Assembly: GCA_002840355.1 (NCBI GenBank)
Contig: PHAL01000002.1
Location: 1-39,277 of the forward strand
Direction: 5' to 3'
DNA length: 39,277 bases
From: Elusimicrobia bacterium HGW-Elusimicrobia-3
GTDB lineage: Bacteria; Elusimicrobiota; Elusimicrobia; Elusimicrobiales; UBA9959
Shown here: positions 16,185 to 22,951 of the stretch, piece after piece
Position numbering within the stretch: the first letter of the stretch is position 1
Layout of the letters: every line of letters begins with the position of its first letter
Program-made: the position numbers and the translations under genes
Notes under the pieces: model-generated
What the model was told of the DNA's origin: nothing
The model's database searches: none
What the model saw: the letters and a program-made list of their open reading frames with translations, nothing else

Positions 16185-16191
16185 GTATTTC

Positions 16192-16208
16192 CCGCCGGAT
16201 TCCGGCGG
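16192..16208. repeat. Short perfect palindrome between murC-like gene and flavodiiron gene
   Basis: CCGCCGG-ATT-CCGGCGG begins eight bases after the murC-like stop. There is no T tract, so it is a weak terminator candidate at best, or an mRNA 3' stabiliser. Confidence 0.35.
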
Positions 16209-16239
16209 CTCGATAATCGCGGAACGAACGGAGAGGACT

Positions 16240-17418
16240 ATGAACCCCGAAAAAATAACCAACGACGTGTATTCGCTGAGGGTGAACCATTTCAACAGGC
16301 GGTTGTTCGACTCGCTGATCCCGCTGCCGGAGGGGACCAGTTACAACGCCTACCTGGTAAAGGGCACGGAGAAAACCGCGCTGCTCGACTCGGCCGACCC
16401 GGAAAAGGCCGCGGTGCTGTTCGAGTATCTCAAGGACGAGAAAAAGATAGATTACGTGATCGCCCACCACGCCGAGCAGGACCATTCCGGCTCCATTCCG
16501 CTGGTGCTGGAGCGCTACCCGGCGGCGAAGGTAGTCACCAACCCCAAGTGCAAAGAGTTCCTGATGACGCACCTGCACCTGCCGGCCGACAAATTTATAG
16601 AGGTCAAGGACGGCGAGACGCTCTCGCTGGGCGGCAAGACGCTCGAGTTCGTCTACCTGCCCTGGGTGCACTGGCCCGAGACCATGGGCACCTACCTGCG
16701 CGAGGAAAAAGTTCTGTTCTCCTGCGACTTCTTCGGCTCCCACCTGGCCACCAGCGCGCTGTTCTCCGAGGAGCACGTGGTCTACGAACCCATGAAGCGC
16801 TACTACGCCGAGATCATGATGCCGTTCCGCTCCAATATCAAGAGCCACCTGGAGAAACTCGCCAAGTACGATATCGCCTACATCTGCCCCAGCCACGGCC
16901 CGGTGCACCAGAACGCCAAGTTCGCGATGGACATCTACCGCGACTGGGCCGTCAGCGAGCCGCGCAACAAGGCGGTAGTGGCCTATATTTCCATGCACGG
17001 CAGCACCTATATGCTGGTCAACCGGCTGGTCAGCCGGCTGCAGGAGGCCGGCGTCTGCGTGGAAAAACTCAACCTCGACCAGATGGACGAGGGGCGCGTG
17101 GCGATGTCCCTGGTGGACGCCGCCACCATAGTTATCGGCACGCCCACCGTTCTGACCGGCGCGCATCCCAAGGCCGTCTACGCGGCGCACCTGGCCAATT
17201 TGCTGCGGCCCAAGGCCAAGTATGTTTCCGTTATCGGCTCCTTCGGCTGGGGGGGCAAGGCCGTGGAGACCATAGCCGGGCTTATCCCGAACATAAAGGC
17301 CGAGGTGCTTAAGCCGGTCATGATCAAGGGTATGCCCACCGAGGCGGACCTGGCGCTGATAGACGAGCTGGGCGCCCTCATAGCCGAAAAGCACAAGAGC
17401 CTGCCGGCCTGCGGCTGA
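16240..17418 (+). CDS. Flavodiiron protein (A-type flavoprotein, FprA family)
   Basis: A 392-residue protein with the two FDP modules. The N-terminal metallo-beta-lactamase-like domain carries the diiron ligands: H77-x-E79-x-D81-H82 in HHAEQDHSG, a histidine in WVHWPETMG near 147, the aspartate of SCDFFGSH near 165 and the histidine of PSHGPVHQ near 223. The C-terminal flavodoxin domain starts near 245 with the FMN phosphate loop ISMHGST and continues through GTPTVLTGAHP and GSFGWGGKA. There is no rubredoxin extension. FDPs reduce oxygen to water or nitric oxide to nitrous oxide in the cytosol of anaerobes, so this supports an oxygen-sensitive lifestyle. RBS GGAGAGGA is good; it follows the murC-like gene by 55 bases. 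Confidence 0.92.
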   Translation: MNPEKITNDVYSLRVNHFNRRLFDSLIPLPEGTSYNAYLVKGTEKTALLDSADPEKAAVLFEYLKDEKKIDYVIAHHAEQDHSGSIPLVLERYPAAKVVTNPKCKEFLMTHLHLPADKFIEVKDGETLSLGGKTLEFVYLPWVHWPETMGTYLREEKVLFSCDFFGSHLATSALFSEEHVVYEPMKRYYAEIMMPFRSNIKSHLEKLAKYDIAYICPSHGPVHQNAKFAMDIYRDWAVSEPRNKAVVAYISMHGSTYMLVNRLVSRLQEAGVCVEKLNLDQMDEGRVAMSLVDAATIVIGTPTVLTGAHPKAVYAAHLANLLRPKAKYVSVIGSFGWGGKAVETIAGLIPNIKAEVLKPVMIKGMPTEADLALIDELGALIAEKHKSLPACG

Positions 17419-17446
17419 GCCGGCCCGGGGCCTTTTATTCTAGGCC

Positions 17447-17475
17447 TTGAAAATCCGGGTTTTGTCTGCTAGACT
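17447..17475 (+). promoter_or_regulatory. Promoter for protein B
   Basis: TTGAAA (17447-17452), 17-base spacer, TAGACT (17470-17475) with an extended -10 TGC just before it. The 11-mer TTTGTCTGCTA at 17461-17471 overlapping the -10 recurs identically in the promoter at 18836-18864. Confidence 0.6.
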
Positions 17476-17493
17476 CTAAATATCGGTACCTGC

Positions 17494-17527
17494 TTTTTCA
17501 GTTTCCCCGCGGGGGAAGGGTGAAAAA
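17494..17527 (+). promoter_or_regulatory. Leader hairpin upstream of protein B
   Basis: Outer stem TTTTTCA (17494-17500) with TGAAAAA (17521-17527), inner stem TTCCCC / GGGGAA around GC. It sits between the promoter and the start at 17558 and is followed by a T-rich run, so it could be an attenuator or a stabilising 5' structure. Confidence 0.45.
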
Positions 17528-17557
17528 CGGGCAAGTTTTTTTATTGTAGGGGGCCGT

Positions 17558-18805
17558 ATGGCTGATAACTCTAATAACAGGAAAAAAGCGCTCATCATTT
17601 CCGTGCTGGCTTTTCTTTTCGCCGGCGGCGGAATATTCCTTTTCTTCATCGTGCAGGGCTCAAACGACATTACGGGAGCGGGCAAGAAGAACACCTTCTC
17701 CTACGGGTTCGCTGTCCGCGACGCCGTTCTGCCGCTTTTCAAGCGCATGGGCATTACCAACTTCGAAGAGGAAGTGGTCCGCCCCAGGAAAGTGGAGGAA
17801 CAGGCTTCAGGAGAAGAAGTGGCGGCGCCGCCGGCGGATGTTTCCGATTGGATGGCGCAGGCTCCCTCCGCCGCCTCGCCTTCCCCTTCAGGCCGGCCCG
17901 CGGCCCCCACCCGGGTGCCCAAGATGGCCGGCCGCTCCAAGTCGCCGGTGGGCGGCGCCTCGGCCGGCGGTTCCAAATCAGCCGGCGGCGTAACCCGCTT
18001 CGGCCCGGGCTCTGCTGCCGGCATGACCTCTGTTTCCGGCAAAGGCCTTGCCGGCTCCCAGGGTATTACCGAAAAAGGCACGCTGGCCGCGCTTAAGAAT
18101 TCCCGCGCCCTGCTGGGCGAAGGCCTTCGCTCCAATTCCGCCATGACGGCCAGCAACAAGTGGAACCAGAGCTTCGGAGTGGGCTCCGCCGGCAGCGGCA
18201 GCGGCGGCGGCAGCCTGGCCTATAATAAGACCGGACTGGTGAACCTCGACAAGATAAAGAGCGGGGAGATCTCCAATCTTAAGTTCGATAAGGCGGGGAG
18301 TTTGAAGACCACCGAAGTCAGTTCCCCCGTAAAGGACAGCGAAGGCACCTCAAAAGCCCTGTCCGCGGATAAGAAGCTTAAGGAAGACGTCGAAGCCGAG
18401 ATTAAGAAAAAAGCGGCCGCGGGCGCCCTTGAGGGTTTGGAGGATGCGGCGACGAAGCCCAAGACGGAAAAGGGCGATAGTCCCGAGGCCCAGGATCCCC
18501 CGGAATCAGGCACCTGCGATCTGAGCGCCGGCCCCCCTACTGCGCTGTGTTCCGCGGCGCTGGGTGACAGCAACACTATGGATTCCGATACCAAAGTGGA
18601 CTGGAAAGAGGCCGGGGAGGGGACGGACGGAGCCAAGAGATACGAGGTCACTTACTCGGGCACCGGGCCGGGTATCACCGACCAGTATAAAGGGCAGCCG
18701 GTCAATTACGGCGATACGGCGGTAATGGAAGTAGACTCCAAGGGGAACGTGACCATTGTGGAGTGGAAGACTCCCGTAGAGACCCCCGTGCCCGTCCTGA
18801 GATAA
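17558..18805 (+). CDS. Membrane-anchored Gly/Ser-rich protein of the 17-28 kb cluster (protein B)
   Basis: A 415-residue protein with no recognisable family. Residues 1-10 are polar and basic, 11-32 form one helix (ALIISVLAFLFAGGGIFLFF), and the remainder is probably extracytoplasmic. A short amphipathic part (VRDAVLPLFKRMGITNFEEEVV) is followed by Pro/Ala/Ser/Gly-rich sequence with TRVPKM at about 118-123. Residues 172-210 (EKGTLAALKNSRALLG and onward) align with protein C (EKRNTLVALLGNSANKSQ). A charged helix region (about 265-295) leads to a C-terminal globular part with two cysteines (GTCDLSAGPPTALC) and beta-like sequence (AKRYEVTYSGTG, TAVMEVDSKGNVTIVEW). It has its own promoter and leader hairpin, and heads the cluster of six related genes. 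Confidence 0.7.
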   Translation: MADNSNNRKKALIISVLAFLFAGGGIFLFFIVQGSNDITGAGKKNTFSYGFAVRDAVLPLFKRMGITNFEEEVVRPRKVEEQASGEEVAAPPADVSDWMAQAPSAASPSPSGRPAAPTRVPKMAGRSKSPVGGASAGGSKSAGGVTRFGPGSAAGMTSVSGKGLAGSQGITEKGTLAALKNSRALLGEGLRSNSAMTASNKWNQSFGVGSAGSGSGGGSLAYNKTGLVNLDKIKSGEISNLKFDKAGSLKTTEVSSPVKDSEGTSKALSADKKLKEDVEAEIKKKAAAGALEGLEDAATKPKTEKGDSPEAQDPPESGTCDLSAGPPTALCSAALGDSNTMDSDTKVDWKEAGEGTDGAKRYEVTYSGTGPGITDQYKGQPVNYGDTAVMEVDSKGNVTIVEWKTPVETPVPVLR

Positions 18806-18835
18806 GTAACCGGGACAGATTTGGTCAGTGGGCTC

Positions 18836-18864
18836 TTGACAAGTCAATGTTTGTCTGCTATAAC
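18836..18864 (+). promoter_or_regulatory. Strong sigma-70-type promoter for protein C and downstream genes
   Basis: Consensus TTGACA (18836-18841), 17-base spacer, TATAAC (18859-18864) with extended -10 TGC. It shares TTTGTCTGCTA (18850-18860) with the promoter at 17447-17475. Confidence 0.8.
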
Positions 18865-18885
18865 ATCCTTGTGAATCAACTTTGA

Positions 18886-18913
18886 CCTGAACGCCCGAGG
18901 GGGCTGTGTCAGG
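18886..18913 (+). promoter_or_regulatory. Leader hairpin upstream of protein C
   Basis: CCTGA (18886-18890) pairs with TCAGG (18909-18913), with an inner GCCC-GAGG-GGGC stem. It lies in the roughly 95-base leader between the 18836 promoter and the ATG at 18966. There is no T tract, so a terminator is unlikely. Confidence 0.4.
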
Positions 18914-18965
18914 AAAAGTTTAAAGTTATTTTGTGCGGCATTCTCGGAGATATAAAGGCGGGGTT

Positions 18966-19892
18966 ATGATGAAATTCCAGCCCAAAAAGAACAAGTCGAC
19001 CCAGTATGTGATAGGCGGCACCGTGGCCGTGATAATCCTGGGCATCTGGGTTTCTATCCCCCTGATGAGCGGCTCTTCGCTCGATTCCCGTGTTTCCGCA
19101 GGCAATCCTTTCCGTTCCAAGGTGGCCGACATAGGCCTGCTTGGCAGCGACATCGCCTCCGAGGCGGGCGCCCCCGGCTCCCCCCTGAGCGGCGAGATGA
19201 TAAACAACCCGGCCACTTCCGGCGAGGACATCGCCTCTTCACTCTTCCAGTCCGGCCCGGGCGTAGAGGAGCCCGAGGCTGTTACCGCCGAAGCCTCGGT
19301 CTCGGCCGACGCCCCCGCACCTTCCGCTTCCGGAGCGGCACCGGCGCCGGCGGCCCCCCGCGGTAAACTGGCCGCTGCCGCCTCCATAACCGGCGGCAAT
19401 TCCAACAGCATGACCGCCGGCGGCACGCATAACAAGTTCTTCGGTACCGGCAATAATAAGGCGGAACTCGCCTCGGTGTCGGCCGCCGACCTCGGTAAGT
19501 CCGCTTCGGTGGAGAAGCGCAACACGCTCGTGGCCCTGCTCGGCAACAGCGCCAACAAGAGCCAGTCGGCGCTCAAGACCGGCGCGGACCTGGGCGCGGC
19601 CAAAGGCGGCGCGGCCCAGGCTTTCGCCAATACGTCCAAAACTTCCAGCACGGACCTCAACAGCAACCTGGAGGAGCAGACCGCGCTTTCCGGCCTGCAG
19701 ATGGGCCAGACCGCCCAGGACCTGAAGAAGAACGATCCTTCTATAAGCAAGACCAAGGTCACGCCTCCCTCCAAGCCGGAGGACGCCACTGACGAGAGCG
19801 AAGAGATGAAGAATCAGATAAAGATGATGGTCATACAGATGGTGCTGAAAATGGCGCTGGGTGCGGTGTTCCAGGGGATGATGCCCGCTTAA
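18966..19892 (+). CDS. Membrane-anchored Ala/Ser/Gly-rich protein of the cluster (protein C)
   Basis: A 308-residue protein. I start it at the ATG at 18966, behind AAAGGCGGGG, rather than at an in-frame GTG 33 bases earlier. Residues 1-12 are basic (MMKFQPKKNKS), 13-34 are the membrane anchor (YVIGGTVAVIILGIWVSIPL), then Ser/Ala/Pro-rich sequence follows. Residues 183-225 (EKRNTLVALLGNSANKSQ, then GAAKGGAAQAFANT) match protein B and protein D. NDPSIS at 256-261 and PSKPED at 268-273 recur in protein D (NDPSLS, PSKPED). The C-terminus ends in a methionine-rich hydrophobic helix (QIKMMVIQMVLKMALGAVF), perhaps a second membrane or packing segment. It is the first gene behind the 18836 promoter, 25 bases before protein D. 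Function unknown. Confidence 0.7.
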   Translation: MMKFQPKKNKSTQYVIGGTVAVIILGIWVSIPLMSGSSLDSRVSAGNPFRSKVADIGLLGSDIASEAGAPGSPLSGEMINNPATSGEDIASSLFQSGPGVEEPEAVTAEASVSADAPAPSASGAAPAPAAPRGKLAAAASITGGNSNSMTAGGTHNKFFGTGNNKAELASVSAADLGKSASVEKRNTLVALLGNSANKSQSALKTGADLGAAKGGAAQAFANTSKTSSTDLNSNLEEQTALSGLQMGQTAQDLKKNDPSISKTKVTPPSKPEDATDESEEMKNQIKMMVIQMVLKMALGAVFQGMMPA

Positions 19893-19917
19893 TTTCAGGA
19901 CTTTACCGGGAGGAGTT

Positions 19918-21342
19918 ATGAACGACTATAACGAGAAAAAAGAAGAGAAAGGCGGTTTCCTTTCCAGCCTTTCAGCGCTTTTCAGGGGCGGGTCTTCCGT
20001 TGCGGGCGGCGCCTCTTCCGGCATGGGTTCGGCCGGCGGCCTAGGGGGGCTTTTCGCCAGCAAGGCGGGCATAGTCGGCATGGTGCTGGGCGGAGCCACT
20101 ATAGCGGCCGGCGTGGGCGTGGTCTACAACTTCGTGGGCCCTACCTCCAAACCCGTTTACTCTCCCGACCTCTTCCAGAACACCTACTACGAAGAAGAAG
20201 CCTCCAGGGCCGGGCATGAGCGGGCGCTCTCCCGCGACTCCTCCGCGGCCGCTTCCTCTACCCTGGACATGTTCAGGGAACAGGCCAAGAAAGACGGCAT
20301 AGGCCTGCCCGGCGACTCGGCCGGCGCCGGCGCCGAAGCTTCAGCGGACGCCGCTGTTGACGGTTCTTACTCCGACGCTTCTGCCGAGGCTCCCGCGGCT
20401 GACTCCGCGGCGGGCGGCGGCGCGGGCGGCGCGCCCAAACTGCAGGCTTCCGCCGGTTTCGGCGGCGGCAAGGGCGGCGCCGGCAGCGGCACCTCGATCC
20501 CCAGGATGCAGGGCGGCGGCGGACTGGCCGGCGGCATAGGCGCCAAGTTCCAGCCCGTCTACAGGCCCCCGGCCCAGGCCAATACCGGCAGGAGTTCCGG
20601 CATGACGGCGCAGGCCGCCGCGCGGGTAAAGAATTCTCCCAAGTACGCGGTTCCCAATACCAACAGGAAGGGCGCCTACGGCCAGGCCAAGTTCGCCCGG
20701 AACATGGGCAGCAAGGCCGCTTTCTCCGCTGACGCGGCCGGCGCGCGCACCGGGGCCACCGAGGCTTTCTCCGGCGAGACCGGCAACAGCGGCGACGTGG
20801 CCACCCCCGGCACCGGCGCGGGCCTTGGCGGCGCGGGCATAGCCGACGGCGCGTCCCTTAAGGGCAATGATCCCAGCCTGAGCGCCAACGAGTCCAGCGT
20901 GCCCGAACCCAGCAAGCCCGAGGACGTGGACCCGTGGCAGGCGACCGAAGACCGGGCGATGAAGTTTCTAATGATCTCCGCCGGCCTGGTGCTCCTGACT
21001 AAAATCCTGTCCAACTTCAAGTCTCCCATCGCCTACTATGCGGCCATGGTCACCTGCGCTCTGGCCATAGCGGCCGCTCTGGTCGTGATCTTCGCCGGCA
21101 TAGAGATGATGACGAAGTATGACCAGAAAATGATGGGCGGCATTTACGTCCTTACCGGCGTCATGCTGATTATCGCCGCCTGGAACGCCCTGTGCGGGGC
21201 GGCTAAGGCCACCACCGCGGCGGGCAATACCCCGTGGGGCGCCAGCAGTCTCAGCGGCGCCGGGATAAACCTCGGCGGTATGTTCGGCGGTAGCGGCGGC
21301 GCGGCCGCCGCCGGTGCGGCGGGCGCGGCTAAGAAGCCCTAA
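19918..21342 (+). CDS. Gly/Ala-rich protein with N-terminal anchor and C-terminal membrane domain (protein D)
   Basis: A 474-residue protein. It opens with MNDYNEKKEEKGG, a charged start like those of proteins E and G, then a glycine-rich segment and a membrane helix at about 48-72. STLDMF at 114-119, SIPRM near 193, a QAKFARN...GARTGATEAFSGETG module at about 256-290, NDPSLS at 317 and PSKPED at 331-336 all recur in cluster neighbours. From residue 348 onward three hydrophobic helices (about 348-365, 372-398 and 407-429) make a compact membrane domain, followed by a Gly/Ala-rich tail. The C-terminal domain resembles that of protein E (DPWQATEDRAMKFLM against SPWADDLSKIMTYLM). No catalytic motif is visible. 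Good ribosome binding site GGGAGGAG. Confidence 0.7.
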   Translation: MNDYNEKKEEKGGFLSSLSALFRGGSSVAGGASSGMGSAGGLGGLFASKAGIVGMVLGGATIAAGVGVVYNFVGPTSKPVYSPDLFQNTYYEEEASRAGHERALSRDSSAAASSTLDMFREQAKKDGIGLPGDSAGAGAEASADAAVDGSYSDASAEAPAADSAAGGGAGGAPKLQASAGFGGGKGGAGSGTSIPRMQGGGGLAGGIGAKFQPVYRPPAQANTGRSSGMTAQAAARVKNSPKYAVPNTNRKGAYGQAKFARNMGSKAAFSADAAGARTGATEAFSGETGNSGDVATPGTGAGLGGAGIADGASLKGNDPSLSANESSVPEPSKPEDVDPWQATEDRAMKFLMISAGLVLLTKILSNFKSPIAYYAAMVTCALAIAAALVVIFAGIEMMTKYDQKMMGGIYVLTGVMLIIAAWNALCGAAKATTAAGNTPWGASSLSGAGINLGGMFGGSGGAAAAGAAGAAKKP

Positions 21343-21380
21343 TCAGGTATGCGGACAAATGCGGGTTTTCTGGAGGCGTT

Positions 21381-22823
21381 ATGAACGACAATCTGCCGGA
21401 TATAAACTTTAAAGAGAAAAAAGAGAAGAAGGGCGGCGCCATTGGCTGGCTGCGCGGCAAACTGGGCTTGGGCTCGCGCGGCTCAATCGGCCAGGCGGGC
21501 GTTAACCCTTCCGCCATGAACGTGGGCAAGGCCGCCTTCGGCGGCGCCTCCAAGTTCGGGGCTTCGGCCGGCCTGGGCAGTTTCCTGGCCGGTAACGCCG
21601 GTCTGGTAGCCACCGTCGCCATGGTGGCGGTGGCAGGCGGGCTCTACCTGGCCAATAACGCGCCGGCGCCGAGCACCGCCACTTCGGCCTTCAGCTCCAA
21701 CCAGTCGCACGACAACTACGTACCGGCCATATTGCGCAGCCAGGCCGCCAACCAGGGCTCCTCGCTCGACATGTTCAAGGACACCAACAAGGGGTCCCTG
21801 GCCATGGACGAAGCGCCCGCCGCCAAGAAGGACCAGGCGGCGGACCCCAACGCGGCCGCGGCCGACGGCGAGGAAGGGCAGCCCCAGGATCCCAATGCCC
21901 AACCCGACGGCAACAACATGGCCCAAGACATGATGGGCAAGCTGCAGGGAGGCGAGATGGCTTCGCTGACCAGCCAGTTGGGCGGCGGCTCCAACAAGTT
22001 CTCCAACATGGGCGGCTTCAGCAACAAGTTCGGTTCCGGGGCTACCGGCGCCAAGACCGGCTTTACCTCCGGCATCGGCGCGGGCTTCTCCTCCATGCCC
22101 AAGTTCGACAACCGCAAGGGCAAGATGCTGGCGATGAAAGGGGCCGCGAGGCCGGTGTTCGGCAGCTCCAAGGCCGGCAAGAAAGGCAGCATAGGCGCCG
22201 GCGCCATGAACCAGGCCAAGGGCATGCGCGCGATACAGAAATCTTTCACCGGCGACACGGTGGACGGGGCCCGCTCCACCCAGGATAAGGCCTGGGAAGG
22301 CACCACCGGCGACGACAGCGCCACCGGCGGCGGCGCCGGCATCAGCGACGGCGGCGCTGGCATAGTGTCCTCGCCCTCGCTCGACAATGTGGACGGCATG
22401 AGCGGCGGCGGCGGCACTGACGTCCCGGATAGCAGTATTCCGGACGCTTCCGGCAACACCGACGAAAGCCCATGGGCCGACGATCTTTCAAAGATCATGA
22501 CGTACCTCATGCTTTCCTGTATTCTCACTTTTATCGCTTCCAAGGTTGCCAACATACTTCCTTGGGGGAGAATTGTCGCTATAATTCTCGCCGCGATAGC
22601 TGCGCTCCTTGCACTTGCGGCTATTGTCATTGCGGTAAAGGTCATGGGGTCCCAGGCCCTGATGGGGACCATGTATCTGCTCGGAGGTATAGCGGCTGTT
22701 GCGGCTGCCGTTATGGCGATAACAGGCGCTTACAACAAGACAGATATAAACCCCAACGCCATGGTGCTTCTGGCTGGTGCGGGTGCATTAGCTTTGATTT
22801 CCAGCATGCTGGGCGGCAAGTAG
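21381..22823 (+). CDS. Gly/Ala-rich protein with N-terminal anchor and C-terminal membrane domain (protein E)
   Basis: A 480-residue paralogue of protein D. The charged N-terminus ends in INFKEKKEKKGG; a membrane helix follows at about 70-93; SSLDMFK occurs at 127-133 and SMPKF at 238-242. The module QAKGMRAIQKSFTGD, then VDGARSTQDKAWEGTTG (about 278-312) is the closest match to protein D. The C-terminal domain from residue 371 has four predicted helices (about 373-392, 397-420, 424-446, 455-476). Codon choice and base composition change in this last part: bases 22501-22680 are about 52 % G+C by count, while the preceding sequence is near 67 %. That could reflect recombination or different selection. 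RBS TGGAGG. It follows protein D by 38 bases. Confidence 0.7.
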   Translation: MNDNLPDINFKEKKEKKGGAIGWLRGKLGLGSRGSIGQAGVNPSAMNVGKAAFGGASKFGASAGLGSFLAGNAGLVATVAMVAVAGGLYLANNAPAPSTATSAFSSNQSHDNYVPAILRSQAANQGSSLDMFKDTNKGSLAMDEAPAAKKDQAADPNAAAADGEEGQPQDPNAQPDGNNMAQDMMGKLQGGEMASLTSQLGGGSNKFSNMGGFSNKFGSGATGAKTGFTSGIGAGFSSMPKFDNRKGKMLAMKGAARPVFGSSKAGKKGSIGAGAMNQAKGMRAIQKSFTGDTVDGARSTQDKAWEGTTGDDSATGGGAGISDGGAGIVSSPSLDNVDGMSGGGGTDVPDSSIPDASGNTDESPWADDLSKIMTYLMLSCILTFIASKVANILPWGRIVAIILAAIAALLALAAIVIAVKVMGSQALMGTMYLLGGIAAVAAAVMAITGAYNKTDINPNAMVLLAGAGALALISSMLGGK

Positions 22824-22847
22824 TTCTTTTGGGGGAAAGGCCGCGGC

Positions 22848-22874
22848 TGCCGCCGGGTTAAAGGCCCGGCGGCA
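22848..22874 (+). repeat. Intergenic hairpin between proteins E and F
   Basis: A perfect 10-bp stem, TGCCGCCGGG / CCCGGCGGCA, with a seven-base loop. There is no T tract downstream, so it may be a processing or stabilising structure rather than a terminator. Confidence 0.5.
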
Positions 22875-22951
22875 TCAGGCGTAAAAGAGTCGGCGCGGCG
22901 CGGTAAATAGATGGAGTTTTCCGGTAGGCCGGGTAGGCCACTGGAGGTTAT

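Noticed and set aside
20959-22823. VirB2/TrbC-like conjugative pilin domains in D and E
   Set aside because: Hydrophobic helices and small residues give a vague likeness only; no VirB or Trb neighbours and no shared motif.
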